Below the pieces are notes generated by a model. That model did no database searches. It was not told the origin of the DNA and saw only the letters and a list, made by a program, of their open reading frames with translations. From contig JAOWBW010000060.1 in NCBI GenBank assembly GCA_026119855.1, positions 558,001-622,000 of the forward strand: a stretch of 64,000 bases of DNA. The letters run 5' to 3'. Below are positions 1-12,232 of this stretch, one piece after another. The DNA comes from Campanula takesimana (lineage: Eukaryota; Streptophyta; Magnoliopsida; Asterales; Campanulaceae). Each line of letters starts with the position of its first letter. The stretch's first letter is position 1. Position numbers and translations under genes: made by a program.

Positions 1-253
1 AATTTGGTAACAACGATTCATATATAATCTTGTAATCTCCTTTCCAAACCTTTAGTTTTGCACGTATAAAGAAACCGGTGAAAAAATTTTCGGAAAAAAA
101 CGTTTAGGGAGAAAGTTATGTTAAAAAAAGACACTCATTTAGGGACAAAGATTTCTTGAAAATGGACACTCATTTAGGGACAGAGGGAGTAGTGCTTTAG
201 CTAAAATGTAATATAATGTGTATTTTAAATTTTATTTTTTAAAAGAAAATAAC

Positions 254-751
254 ATTTGAAAAGTAATAACTTATGTATATGAATGTAATAGTAAGTTTAT
301 ACAAGTAAATGTAACACTTTGATTGATGAAATTGTAACAGATTTCTATAGATAATGTAATACTTTTACATGTATCATGAAAAATTTGACCCCATTGTAAC
401 TTATTGTTTGAAAACTTATAGATATCTATACATATGTATTACAATTGTGTACAAATACTATTACATATAAATAACACGTTTGTTACATTTTAGTTATAAT
501 AAGTATTACTTTTGGCAAACGAAGAAAACATAGGAAAAACACTATTACTTTAAGAGATGGTAACTATTACTTTTCACAAACCGAAAAAAAAAAAAAACCA
601 AAAAAAAAAAAAAATTAAAAAAAAAAGGGCCAATGAGGGGCTGCCACGTGGCAGGGTCCCCCCATGGGTCCTGGAGCAGGGTTGTGGGTCGGGTAATGGG
701 TCAAAAAAAATGACCCGTCGGTTGGAGTGTTCTCACACAAGTTTTTGTCAT
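254..751. repeat. Truncated copy of a GTAAC-rich TIR element (inverted relative to 11,574-12,333)
   Basis: About 500 bp is nearly the reverse complement of 11,574-12,070. It runs from an AT part full of GTAAT/GTAAC words, through long A-runs, to a GC-rich end with the palindrome CTGCCACGTGGCAG (641-654) and a terminus reading GAGTGTTCTCACACAAG. The second terminal arm seen in the 11.6-kb copy is missing here, so this copy is truncated on its left. The 84-aa ORF in it is low-complexity lysine and is not a gene. Bases 1-253 hold only AT-rich sequence with the right end of a MITE (ACAGAGGGAGTA near 181-191). Confidence 0.7.
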
Positions 752-918
752 TTAAGGAATAAATACTCCATCTGTCTCATATTTATTGATATTAAATGTG
801 AATATACGTAGATTAAAAAATATGTTGGAAAAGTAAGTGTTAAGTAGGTAGAAGAGGAAAATAAATTAGTGAATGGTTATTGTAAGTGGGTAAGAGAGAA
901 AAAATTGAACATTTTAGT

Positions 919-1153
919 CACCGGCAGACCTACCCAAAGGGTTAAGGGGGTCGCGGCCCCCGTTTGCCAAAAAAAAAAAAAAAAAAGTTACTAGTGCAAT
1001 TTTTGTAAATTTTAAATTAATTAGTGCAATAAATTAATATTTTCCCCTCCCCCCTTTCAATGAAAGAAAAATACACTAATTTTTTTTTTTTGCCCCCTTA
1101 CACTAATAAAAATAATTTTGCCCCCCTTCAAAAAAAAACTAGGTCCGCCACTG
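919..1153. mobile_element. hAT-like MITE with 8-bp target duplication
   Basis: The ends match as inverted repeats: CACCGGCAGACC on the left and, read from the right, CAGTGGCGGACC. The direct repeat ATTTTAGT flanks the element at 911-918 and 1154-1161, as expected for hAT insertion. The interior is C/G-run and A/T-run rich and has no ORF, so the element is non-autonomous. Confidence 0.75.
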
Positions 1154-1348
1154 ATTTTAGTTAAGTAGCAACTACTATACTATAAGACGCTCAAAACAGA
1201 AATAAATAATTATTATTTTGGGACAGAAGGAGTACTCCTTATCTCTCATTTTATAATTTAAACTTTTCTTTTTTACATCAAATTTTCATCTAAAATAAGT
1301 GTCACTTTTAAACTAAATGTTCATTTACACTTGCATTGAAATTTGTTA

Positions 1349-1679
1349 CTCCCTACGTCCCAGTTTAAAGTTCTTACTTTTTTTTTTTGTACTTCCCAGT
1401 TTAATGTTCTTACTTTTCTTTTTTGTATGTCCCAGTTTAATGCTATTAGTTGCTTTATTCCTTAAACGGTAAAGTGTGAATAGTGTTTTGGACAATCTTG
1501 TCCTCATAAAGTTCATATGTTACAAAAAAATCATCACTCACCCATCTACTTTTCACTCACTTGCTTTATGAATGGACAATTATATCCTTCACCCACTATT
1601 ATTGTTGACTCAAATTTGCCTTGGTTTCTTAATAAGCGCGTAAAGTCAAACTAAGAACCTTAAACCGGGACGGAGGGAG
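1349..1679. mobile_element. Stowaway-type MITE
   Basis: The inverted ends are CTCCCTACGTCCCAGTTTAA and its near complement ending in GGGACGGAGGGAG. The element is flanked by TA and has no coding capacity. Confidence 0.75.
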
Positions 1680-1681
1680 TA

Positions 1682-2529
1682 TGTTTTATTAGAGTCACTT
1701 TCTAGAAAAATGCATTTTTCCTACTAATTAGGAAAACGTGTATTAAATGCGCGGTGGCATTTTTGTAAATAATCAAAACTTAAAAAAACGCGTGACGGCA
1801 TTTTTGAAAATAATCGAAACTTCTCAACCCATCTGTCACTCTTCAAGACACGAACTAGACCTTTGTAGCACAACGATTGATCATACTAAACATTGTCACT
1901 AGCGATCCGTTAACACTACATTTATAAGAACTCTAAAGGCTGTTTGAGGGCCTAAATGACGTATTTTGAGGTTTTTAAACTCATAATCAGGATGCAAAAC
2001 TCATGACATTTGTAGGTCTCTAAATTTCATGTGAAAACAAACCTGTTGGCTATCAACTTCAAAAGTTCTGACTATCGGTTTCAAATGTTCTAGCTATCAG
2101 TCATCAGCCTCAAAGTTTCTTTCAAAATGCGCGTTGGCTATCAAAAGACTACAACTGGCTATCAAAAAACAAAAAAAGTACCTCAAATAGGAACTTTGTG
2201 CGGGTTCGGTACCTATGTCAATTTTATTGCAAAAAAAAAAAAAAAAAAAAATACCTCAGCTGATCAATTTGTGCATTTGTGATCACTTATCCTAATGACA
2301 TCCACATTTTCCCAATAAGTTAGTCATGTGTGACTTTTTTAGAATAGCAAAATACGAATTTAAAGGCAAAATACCCACACCTCCTTCATCTTCTTCCCCT
2401 TCCATGGTCACACCTTCCTCACCAACACAATTATCACCACTAAAAACATACAAAATACACCCTAAAAATCTACTTCTAAATTTTAAACTACAATTTCTTG
2501 AGATTTTGAAGTCAATTTATTATTTTTTG
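1682..2529. other. Intergenic, no recognised feature
   Basis: AT-rich DNA with poly(A) and poly(T) tracts and short GC words such as GCGCGGTGGCATTTTTG. I see no splice-consistent coding sequence, RNA gene or clear transposon boundary. Confidence 0.6.
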
Positions 2530-3548
2530 AAAATACTGTTGTTTTCGTTTCGACGAGACAAATCGAACTAGATATATTATTATATGGTTTTCAATTACTT
2601 TTTAAAAAAATTATATTTTTTTAACAAACAAAAAAACTGAGTTGTTCGTTGCCTGAAATGACGCTTTTTATGACAAATGTAACACTGTAATCTTGAAAAA
2701 GTTTTTTTTTTTTTTTAATTATGAAATGTAATTGAAATGTAACAGACTATATGTATGAATATAATTTATTATACATATGAATGTAACATATTTTGTAGAG
2801 TAAATATTACCTTTTTTCTTTAAAATAAAAGGGTAAGAATTCATGTAAATTCAGTTGCATTTCAATTGTTACTTTCTCTAAAAAAAAAACAATCAAACTA
2901 TTTAATTTTTTCTTTTTTGCGATACCACTATGCTACATTATAGAATTTCAATTTTCATATTCAACATTTACACTTTCATTAAAACATCTAGCGATGACAT
3001 TGTTGTAATTATTTGGTCATTTTTGTAAAAAGTGAGGGTAGCAATGTAAATCAAGCGCGATGGCATTTTTGTAATTTACGCCGTAAGGGAGAGCCTTGGA
3101 GGGCGACACCGCGATTGTTTTACGCTGTAAGTGAAAGCTTGGACTAAAATTGAATCCATGCGTGTTTCAATATTGAACTTGAGTTTAGTAGATACTCAAC
3201 TACTAAATCTAAGAATCAGTAGTGTATTATGAACATTGCACATGGATTCAGTAGATAATTATAGACTAAATCCATGTGTGTTTCAATATTGAACTTGGAT
3301 TCAGTGATACTCATCTACTAAATCATGTTTATTTTGAACATTGCAGTTGGATTCAATAGATACTTATCTACTGAATCCATTTGTGTTTTCAACATTGAAC
3401 TTGGATTTAGTAGATACTTATTCAACTAAATCCAAGTGTATACGAGTGTATTTTGAGTATTTTATTTTTATTCATTTTTTTTTTCAAAAGCTATTTTCAA
3501 GGATGTCATTCGATTCGTCTCGTCGAGACGAAAAAAACATTATCCTCG
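2530..3548. repeat. Element with inverted arms carrying a 19-bp palindrome
   Basis: Arms at about 2,530-2,575 and 3,503-3,548 are inverted copies. Each carries the palindromic core TTCGTCTCGNCGAGACGAA, degenerate in the left arm (2,544-2,562) and perfect in the right arm (3,514-3,532). The left arm and the TGTAAC-rich DNA beside it also match 13,555-13,930. This points to a dispersed non-autonomous TIR family. Outer termini and a target duplication were not resolved. Confidence 0.5.
3130..3450. repeat. Array of diverged palindromic repeats
   Basis: About five repeats of roughly 60 bp. Each pairs TGGATTCAGTAGATACT with its near inverted complement ATCTACTGAATCCA, joined by phrases such as CAATATTGAACT. 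Every unit can fold into a hairpin of about 14 bp. It lies inside the inverted-arm element 2,530-3,548. Confidence 0.65.
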
Positions 3549-4230
3549 GTAATTTTTTTTGACGTGTAGATATTGAAATATTTAATTTTGAAATTTAAGG
3601 GAAATTTGAATGATAACGTGGCAGAGTATTTATTAAGTAATAAAACAACAAAAAAAACTTTAATATGAGACAAATCAAAAAAGAAAGATTAACAAGTGAG
3701 CGTATTATTATTATGAAATGGAGAGTATTTATTATGTAGTAGACGAATATTAAGATGTCATGTGCTTAGCAAGTTGGACATGACCGTAAGTGTTTCAATA
3801 CACGTACGTGATTTTAAGAATAATATATACTGGTCAATTTCGTTAGGCCACTTGATGCTAGTAGTAGTTCAGTACGCTAGGATGGATTAGGATCCAAAGC
3901 AAGATAACGTAGGATGTGATTAACATATTAATACTCCCCCTCCCCATTTTAAACTTCAAAAAATTTCTTTTTTAGTGTCCGATTTTAAACTTTAAAATCC
4001 AAAAAAAGAAAGTTTTTTATACTTTTTTTATTTAGAGGACCTACATGTCACACACAAAAACTATCCATTAACTATTCAATACACGTACGTGATTTTAAGA
4101 ATAATACTTTTTTTTAATTAGCATTGCACAATCAGTACGTAGGAATGTAGGATAGGATCCAAAGCAAGACCACGTTAGGGCAAAATGGTCCAGCACAAGT
4201 AAACTACAAGTAGAAAAGCCTAATAGATAA
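3549..4230. other. Intergenic, degenerate MITE fragments only
   Basis: AT-rich. A sequence around TACACGTACGTGATTTTAAG occurs twice (3,799 and 4,080) and AGGATCCAAAGCAAGA also recurs (3,889 and 4,156), so there is a local duplication. A decayed MITE left end begins near 3,932. No gene is seen. Confidence 0.5.
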
Positions 4231-5285
4231 TATATTCTCCTTCGGTTCTAAAATAAATCTCTTACTTTTTATTTTTCAAAGTAAATGTCCCTACCTAAAC
4301 TACCCATTTTACCAAAATAAATCTCCTAGTTTTTCATTTTAGTTTCTTCCAAATTAAATGCCTTCACCTAAACTACTCATTTTAATAAAAACAAACACTA
4401 TAATACTATAAAACGTGCAATGACTCTCTAATTAAGCATATGAACATGTTGGAGAATTGGGGGGATTTTCACATCGTCTAGCCCATACTAGCAGTCCTAA
4501 CACGGGGAGAATCATCAACACATGAATACTATGAAAGAAATAACACCATAGATTTGATAACTCAGTTCGTCAACACATATGACTACATCTGAAGGCACCA
4601 AGCCAGGATATCACTATAATAATATATGAAGATTGTTACAACTTTGCACATACAATCTCTTAGATCTAAACATGACTACTCTCCAAGAACAACCTCTCTC
4701 ACCTATATATTATTTCACGTCTCCGCAAGAACAGACACAATGCTGTCATGACCAGGTTGTAGGATCTCCCCTCATGGCTCTCCTAGGCACCCGACCTCCT
4801 CCTTGACACTATTTGTGACTCTCCAATGTGTATCCTAGCTCTCTCCAACAAGCACACATATTTATGGCCGTAACTTATGTTTATATAGAGTTTACATGAA
4901 AGCCTTAAACTTATTATAAGTCAAAATACCGTTAAAAATAAAATAGGAAATTGAATATTGATGGCGTCGGACCCATGCGGTCGCATGCCCAACGCATGCC
5001 CACCACATAGCTCTCAGATGAGCATGTGGCCGCCATGCGTCAGCATGCCCGCCACATGGTCCCAAATTCAGTCTTCATGATTTTTCCACTTTTTCCTCCT
5101 CCTCCAATACTTTTATTCCAACTCAACCTCATTTTGGTTTAGACTTTCACCCCAAACACCACTCATCATTGGTTTAGACTTCATAACCCAACTGAACAAA
5201 TATGGTTAACCAAGAAAACTTCATAAAAAGCTAAAATATCATGACTTATCAATTGTGTTATTTATTACGGGACGGATGGCGAGTA
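4231..5285. mobile_element. Possible MITE split by an LTR-like insertion
   Basis: The left end (CTCCTTCGGTTCTAAAATAA) and the right end (TTATTACGGGACGGATGGCG) look like the two inverted ends of one Stowaway-type MITE separated by about 1 kb. The interior from 4,448 begins TGTTGGAGAATT, a common Copia LTR start, and contains GC-rich repeats of GCATGCCC and CCACATG (4,970-5,060). I could not fix the inner element's right border or a target duplication. Confidence 0.35.
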
Positions 5286-6295
5286 TTAGTATTAAGAATG
5301 TTTTGTGTCCATAACATTACTCAAAATTAATATAATAACCCCATCATTCTAGAAACAAATTAACTATAGTGACAATTCTTAGACAAACCTACTATTAAAC
5401 ATACTTCAATCAACACCTTTTGGTATTATCAATATACATATAACTAAGCTATCCTTAAAAAACCATTTAATAACATAAAGTACCCCAATTTAATATATAA
5501 TTTTGTCATTTAAAGTATTAAAAATGATTATTTCAAGCATATAATTTCAAATTATTATTAAAATTATGAACAATGTTTTTAAATAACTAATGTATTTTAA
5601 GACTATTTATTCTACTTACTCTTTATAACTAAGTTACCCTTTAGTTGTTTAAATAATTAAGGCATTTTAAGACTATTTATTCTATTTACTCCATGTTATT
5701 ACTTTCCTTTTCGATCTGTCTCAATTTTTAAGTTTTTTAGTTGTTTTATTTCATTTTATATATGAACAATATTTTGTACAATCTTATCCTCATAAATTTA
5801 ATTTAATTACAAAAAAATCTTACATACCTAACTTGCTTTTTACTCACTTGCTTTATGAATAGTAAATTGGATGATTATATCTTTTAACTCCTTACTTTTG
5901 TTGATCCATTTTCATTGATTTTCATTAATTCTTTATTGACTGTGCAAAGTCAAACAAAAAAATTTAAATCGAGATGGAGATAGTATATGTATTTATTACA
6001 CTAATAATTAGATTTAAAAAGAAAAAAAAAACAGTTCTTCATATCAATTAGGTAAGGTGGGGTTCTAAAAAGGGAGGTGACAGTTTTGTAAATAATTTAA
6101 ACTTGTTTTAAAATGCGTTGTGATATTTTTGTAATTACGTGATACTTTTTTACAAACTCGCAGTAACAATTTTGTAAACAACTGATATTTCTTTTAAAAT
6201 ACACGGTGACATTGATGTAAATAATTTTTTTTTAACATAACACCACTACCACTAGCATTCTTCAGCACATAATCTGACACTCTTTTTAACACATA
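5286..6295. other. Intergenic, AT-rich, decayed MITEs
   Basis: No gene. A degenerate MITE may span about 5,690-5,990 (ends like TTTCGATCTGTCTCAA and AATCGAGATGGAGATAGTA). The rest is AT-rich unique sequence. Confidence 0.45.
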
Positions 6296-6554
6296 CTCCC
6301 TCTGTCCCATAACAATGTGCACAAAATGAAGGCTGCACGAGAATTTAGGGTAGTGTATGGTAGTGGATGGTTGTTGTTAATATGAAAAGTGAGGTAAATG
6401 AGAGAAAATAGGGTAGTGTATAGTAGTGGATAGTTGTTGTGAGTATGACAAGTGAGTCACACTGAACAAAGAAATATATAAAAAAAAAATTGGAAAAGTG
6501 TTACTTGTACACCCGGAAAGGAAGTTTGTGCACATTGCTATGAGACAAAGGGAG
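6296..6554. mobile_element. Stowaway-type MITE
   Basis: Inverted ends (CTCCCTCTGTCCCATAACAA and its complement near 6,536-6,554) lie between TA dinucleotides. The short ORF inside is a by-product of the MITE. Confidence 0.75.
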
Positions 6555-6643
6555 TAGACTAACACTTTTTAACACATGAACTGACACTCAATAATACATG
6601 AATTGTCACTTAATAGCACATGAACTAACCTTTGATAGTACAT

Positions 6644-7029
6644 TTTCTTAACAATAGTAATATATCATTTATTGCAGGGCAATTGACATCGTTTACAAAC
6701 CCTTATGGAGTTTATTACAAATCTATATCCCCACCTGTTATAAGTTCCTATGGAGTTTCACCGTTAGAACCTATTATAGCGAATGGTACTTGCTCAACAA
6801 GTTGATAAAGCAATCTCTCATAAAATATCTCGCGCCATCTGGTAGTTTTTTTGCCATAGACGTCATCGTGTCATCTGAATGATTACTTGTAGACGCACAA
6901 CCAACCTTTATGGGCTAATGAAACTAAGGGGTTTCTACTTCACCTTAAGGGGAGTCGAACTCAGGACCTCCCTTAAAGAAGACCCTTTAACACAACCACA
7001 CATACCACTTGGCTAGAAGGCTTTAGGTC
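6644..7029 (-). mobile_element. tRNA-derived SINE-like element
   Basis: Read on the - strand the element starts near 7,029 and shows a pol III A-box-like TAGCCAAGTGG and a B-box-like GAGTTCGACTCCC within its first 130 bases, the layout of a tRNA-derived SINE. The 12-bp direct repeat TTGATAGTACAT lies at 6,632-6,643 and again at 8,423-8,434, beyond the solo LTR. The SINE therefore came first and the LTR element then landed at its 5' edge. The length (about 385 bp) is long for a plant SINE, so the left part may be something else. Confidence 0.55.
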
Positions 7030-7034
7030 CCTTG

Positions 7035-8420
7035 TGTTGGGTTTTGATGCATCATGTGCAACGGAATAAACATATAAATCAAACACCCAAGAGCCCGGAT
7101 CCGTGCATGTTGATTGAATTAAATACAAGATGAAAGAAAACATACCCTTGAAGATCGAATCCATGAACACGGACTTTAAGGTGCTAAAAGAAACACCCTC
7201 CATCGGTATCCACACGTCGAACGGATATCAAGAACACCTTCTTGATCTGGATTGCTAGACCCAAGACTTGATGAAGAAACGATTTCTTCGTAGGAATTAT
7301 CTTGCTTAATTGATTATTGTATTTTGATGATCATGGATCATTAAATAAATAATCCTACCTCTCTATAATTTATTGTTTCTAAAACAATGGTTTGTGATTT
7401 CCAAAATCACCATTAGAGGTTGTCAAACCCGGCTTTATATCATATATAAGGGTTTGACCTAATTCCGTTTGGGATCGGGATTCCTTTTCTGTCCAGAAAA
7501 CTGAACAAACTGGTCTGTTACGGGCATAGCAGCCGTACGGCTCCTTTGGAGTCGTACTCCACAGTTGTAACCGTACGGTGGCCAGTACAGAAATCCCCTA
7601 TTTTAGCCTTTTTCAAATCCGCTCTATTGTGTGTGACCCAATAGGATTATACTATGTTGGCTACGAGTCCGAACGAGTCAGAACCCGTAAGTCATAAGAG
7701 GACTCTAGCAAGCCATTATGACTACCCAAAATAACTTTGAAAGTCCAAAGTAACCTTATAGAACATATCACAATCCCTTTGTCACGCGATATCATATTGG
7801 ACATAAGTCATGGTCTAGGTCAACTTATGTTGTCCAATGCTTTCTCGATCCCGAGTAGATTGATATGAGCAAATAGCATTGAACACTTCAATTCATTTGG
7901 GTACGGCCGTACACTATTATCAATCTCTCTCATCGAGTGGCCAAGCATATATCTCTCATGATAGAGGGACAAATCACATCTTGAATTATCATTATTCCCT
8001 ACAAGAATCCGATTATGCCAATCGTAGCCTTTATAACCACCCGGTTAGGGGTATCGTTTGAGTGCGTCAAACATAATGTTCATCATGTGGAAGACTATGA
8101 TAATCTCAGGTCTAAGGATAAATGATATAACTATTATGAGATCTAATTATGACATTTGACCATGACATAAATCTCATAACGGGTCTATCCAGTACTTGTT
8201 CTCCAACATGTACCCACAAGTTTAATCCGCATCCTATGCGCTATAACCATCATATGATTATCCATTAAACTCATGCTAGCACTTCACAAGTGATAGGGAC
8301 AACGATCAATATAATAAACATGCAAAAGATATAACAATCGGGTTTGTTATCTCTATAACAACGAATATATGATATAACGCATAGGCCTTTCTCAAGGGGC
8401 ATAGGGCATAATATCCAACA
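7035..8420. mobile_element. Solo LTR (Copia-like ends) with 5-bp target duplication
   Basis: The 1,386-bp sequence begins TGTTGGG and ends CCAACA, the usual TG...CA inverted termini. It is flanked by the direct repeat CCTTG (7,030-7,034 and 8,421-8,425). No internal retrotransposon domain exists, so it is a solo LTR left by LTR-LTR recombination. GC-rich inverted words such as CCGTACGG occur around 7,530-7,580. Short ORFs inside are not genes. Confidence 0.85.
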
Positions 8421-8434
8421 CCTTGATAGTACAT

Positions 8435-9203
8435 GAACTGATATTTTTTAAACATTATAATTGACACTCATGAACACTACTTGAAAATATTGGAATTATA
8501 TTATGTAATTAGCCCAAAAATAAAAAGAAAAAGGAGAAAATGAGAAAAGGACAGGATGGGTATTCTAATCTAGGACTAGGAGAGTAGGTTTGCTAGTGGA
8601 CTAGACATCCTTAAGTACGGAGTGTAGGCCCAACAAACACAACGCGGCAAATAAAATTGTTCCGATTCTTTAAGGCTGTGTTTATGGAGTGGCCCAGTTT
8701 AGTCCTACCTGTGGGCCCTTTTTGCTCCGGGGACTTATCCAATCCTTTCATAAGCCCAAGTCCCATCATACAAACCCTACAACCCCCTAAACCTTCTTCA
8801 ACTAATGAAACCTAAAAATACAAAAAAATAAAATAAAAATACACCTTCTTCAACTTTTAGGCCACGCATCTCTTGCGACGGGAGCACTTGCACCACATAT
8901 CACAATCTATATTTTACCCATTTTAAGAAGATCAAATTTATTTTGGTGGACATCTTGACTTAATTTTGATGAAATATTTAAGAATATTTTTATATTCATT
9001 TTTTGAAAAAAAATATATTCAAAAAACAAGAAATATAATTATTACTGATACATAAATAAAATTTTGATTATATCTTACAAAGATGATTAAATTTTCATAT
9101 TTATAAATACAATTAAATCAAAGTAATTATTAAAACTAATCATAAGTTACACTTTTTAATCTTAACCACGAGTCATCTTACCAATTTGTTCTCACACAAT
9201 ACT
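8435..9203. other. Intergenic, no recognised feature
   Basis: AT-rich sequence with a moderately GC part near 8,640-8,900. I see no gene, RNA or bounded transposon. Confidence 0.5.
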
Positions 9204-10423
9204 TTTAAAAATGGGTAAAACACAAAATAGGGTCTAATATCCACATAACGATTACATTTTTGGGTCTGATGTCCAAATTTTAGTAATTTTAGAGCTTGGC
9301 ATGCCATTTTCTGCATACCTTAGAGATTTCTTATGATTTCCGTTCAAATTTATGCTAAGTGGTCATGTGCATCGCATGTGATATAAATAGAGGGGTCGTT
9401 TGCAAAATTTTGAAATTTAAGGGGAGGATCAGAAAAACTACACATCTCATACACTTATTTGTACATAAATTAAATATGTACGATATTTTTATGCATAGTT
9501 CAATATTGACTTTAATGTTAAAGTTTATTTTTTCTTTGAGAAAAAAAAGTCTAAATTTAATATTGAAAAAAAAAACACTTTTAAAATTGAGAACATAGAA
9601 TATATTTAAATATTAAATATTCAAGCGTTCAATTTTTATTTTTATTTTATCAAAGATTCAAATATGAAAAATAGATAATGTCTAAATAATAGTTATAAAT
9701 AATTTAATTTCAAATTTTACTAATTTTGATACATTATTATGTATGAATTAATATATTAAATAAAATAGATACATGTTTTATTAATTATAGTAATAATAAT
9801 GTTATATTAATTTCCAAAATCAAAATAATTTATGCCCATTTTCTTCCTCCAAGTTCATCTTCATCAATAACAAAACTAACACTACCACCCTTAAGGCCTT
9901 AACACTGTGATGCGGGAACTACATGGTAATTTTCGGTCCAAAAGTGACGATCTCGGAATGACACGAAATTTGACGAGAACATGCGAAAAGGGCTGGAGAT
10001 ATCAAATCATAGCTTTGCGATGCCTAGATGGGATCATTTGAGGGGCGAAAACATCATTTTACTGTTTTTAGAGTTTTAATGTCTTTTTTTAAGAATGTTT
10101 TTATTTATGTAATTTCTTCATAATAGTGGGCATAGAGGGGCAGTTAGTGCTCATTGTATATATGCTGTTAGGAGTAGTGGATGCAGATAGTTTTTTATTT
10201 CAATTAAATACAATTTAGTTTCTCTTAAAAACTATCTCTCTATTCTTGAATTATTTCTTCTAGTTTGGTCATTCTCAATAGATTTTGGCATCACAATGCC
10301 ACCACCTCTAACATCGCCACCACCACCACCCAAATTTGAAAACTGAAGAGAGAGATGGTTGGACGCCACTAATGTTAAGATGAAGGGGGAGGAGAAATGA
10401 TGATCTTCCATTGATGTGTAGTA

Positions 10424-10690
10424 CTCCTTCCGGTCCAAAATAACTGTCTCTTTTTGCATTTGCACAACTTTTAAGAAATGCAATTATTATCATGGTTTGA
10501 TGACAAAAGTTCCAACTTTACCCCTATTAAGTGTGTAACTTTCTTACATTAATGTCTCACACTAAGACAATTAATAAAAAAGAAAACAAGTTTCAATGCA
10601 AGGCTAAAAGAGACATTTAGCTCAAAAGCGACAATTATTTTGGACCAAAATTTTGATCCAAAAGTGACCGTTATTTTGGATCGGAGGGAG
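10424..10690. mobile_element. Stowaway-type MITE, GGTCCAAAATAACTG family, copy 1
   Basis: About 267 bp with inverted ends CTCCTTCCGGTCCAAAATAA and TTATTTTGGATCGGAGGGAG between TA dinucleotides. It is the same family as 10,919-11,183 and 47,858-48,391. ORFs over its left end on the - strand are artefacts. Confidence 0.85.
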
Positions 10691-10918
10691 TAGCTCCTTC
10701 GCATTCAATCAACAATGGTGAAAAAGAGGTGGGAGAGGGATCTAGGGGTGAGAGTTGGTGCGGAGCAACGAAACTGACGTCAGATAACGAGAATGGCGAG
10801 AGATGGCAAGGATGGTGAGAATGGCGTAAAGCCGTGAACCTTGAAGATATTGTCATGATTTTCGAATTAGGGTTACAAATTAGTGTTTGGCTTTCCATTT
10901 ACAAATTAGTGTTTGTTA

Positions 10919-11183
10919 CTCCCTCCGGTCCAAAATAACTGTCACTTTTGGACCAAAATTTTGGTCCAAAATAATTGTCACTTTTGAGCAAAATATCTCT
11001 CTTATCCTTGCATTGAAACTTGTTCTATTTAATTAATTATCTTAGTGTGAGACATTAATGTAAGAAAGTTGCACACTTAATAGGGGTAAAGTTGGAACTT
11101 TTGTCACTAAGTCACGATAATTATTATATTTCTTAAGAGTTGTGCAAATGAAAAAAAAAACAGTTATTTTGGACCGGATGGAG
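10919..11183. mobile_element. Stowaway-type MITE, GGTCCAAAATAACTG family, copy 2 (inverted)
   Basis: Same family as 10,424-10,690 but on the opposite strand and 228 bp away, so the two copies together form a long inverted repeat inside the MULE. The ends are TA-flanked. Confidence 0.85.
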
Positions 11184-11573
11184 TAGTTTGTTTTGACCAT
11201 TCTCTCTATTTTCAAGAAGCTGCAACTGGTTTCCTAAATAGTATCACCTGCGCTGCATGTGACCACTTATCATGAATTTTGGCGAAAATCGTCAAAAAGT
11301 CATAAATTGTGCAGTAAATGGCATGTCAAACCCTAAATTGCTAAAATTTGAACGCCAAACCCAAATTGTAATCGTTTCGTGTATATTATGCTATATTTTA
11401 TATTTTACCGTTTAAAAATACGCTCGTTCCTCCTCATTTAAGTTTAATAAAAAAACTAGACACAAGATTTAATGATGAAATATTTTTATATTAAATATAA
11501 AAACCGATGTAAAGTGTTGTGAATATAAAAAGTAAATATGAGAAAAACGTGAAGTATAAAATAAGACAAAAAC

Positions 11574-12193
11574 TTGTGTGAGAACACTCCAACCCGTCTC
11601 ATGGGTGAGACGGGTCATTTTTTTGACCCATTACCCGACCCACAACCTGCTCCAGGACCCATGGGGGAACCCTGCCACGTGGCAGCCCCTCATTGGCCCA
11701 ATTTTTTTTTTTTTGGTTTTTTTTTGGTTTTTTTTTGGTTTGTGAAAAGTAATAGTTACCATCTCTTAAAGTAATAGTGTTATTCCTATGTTTTCTTCGT
11801 TTGCCAAAAGTAATACTTATTATAACTAAAATGCAACAAACGTGTTATTTATATGTAATAGTATTTGTAAATAATTGTAATACATATGTATAGATATCTA
11901 TTTGTTTTCAAACAATAAGTTACAATGGGGTCAAATTTATCATGATACATGTAAAAGTATTACATTATCTATAGAAATCTGTTACAATTTCGTCAATCAA
12001 AGTGTTACATTTACTTGTATAAACTTACTATTACATTCATATACATAAGTTATTACTTTTCAAATGGGTAAAAACGAGCTTTTGTTTTTTTAAAACAAGT
12101 ATTACGTTTACTTATGAACAATGTTACTTTAAGAGATGGTAACTATTATTTTTTGCTAAACCACTGAAAAGCCGATTTTTTTTTATAAAAACT

Positions 12194-12232
<39 letters not shown>

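Larger units (their letters stand above)
9213..11410. mobile_element. Mutator-like non-autonomous element with 9-bp target duplication
   Basis: The termini GGGTAAAACACAAAATA and (from the right) CGGTAAAATATAAAATA open inverted repeats of about 180 bp. These include a shared ACGATTACA block and a GGTCATGTGC-type block. The 9-bp repeat TTTAAAAAT flanks the element at 9,204-9,212 and 11,411-11,419, as expected for a MULE. No transposase ORF is present. The interior holds possible LTR-like debris (9,900-10,300) and two same-family MITEs in opposite orientation. Confidence 0.85.

Noticed and set aside
6915..7029. tRNA genes at 7.0, 29.1 and 36.2 kb
   Set aside because: A- and B-box-like motifs are present but none can be completed as a cloverleaf with a proper acceptor stem. 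Target duplications identify at least one as a SINE.
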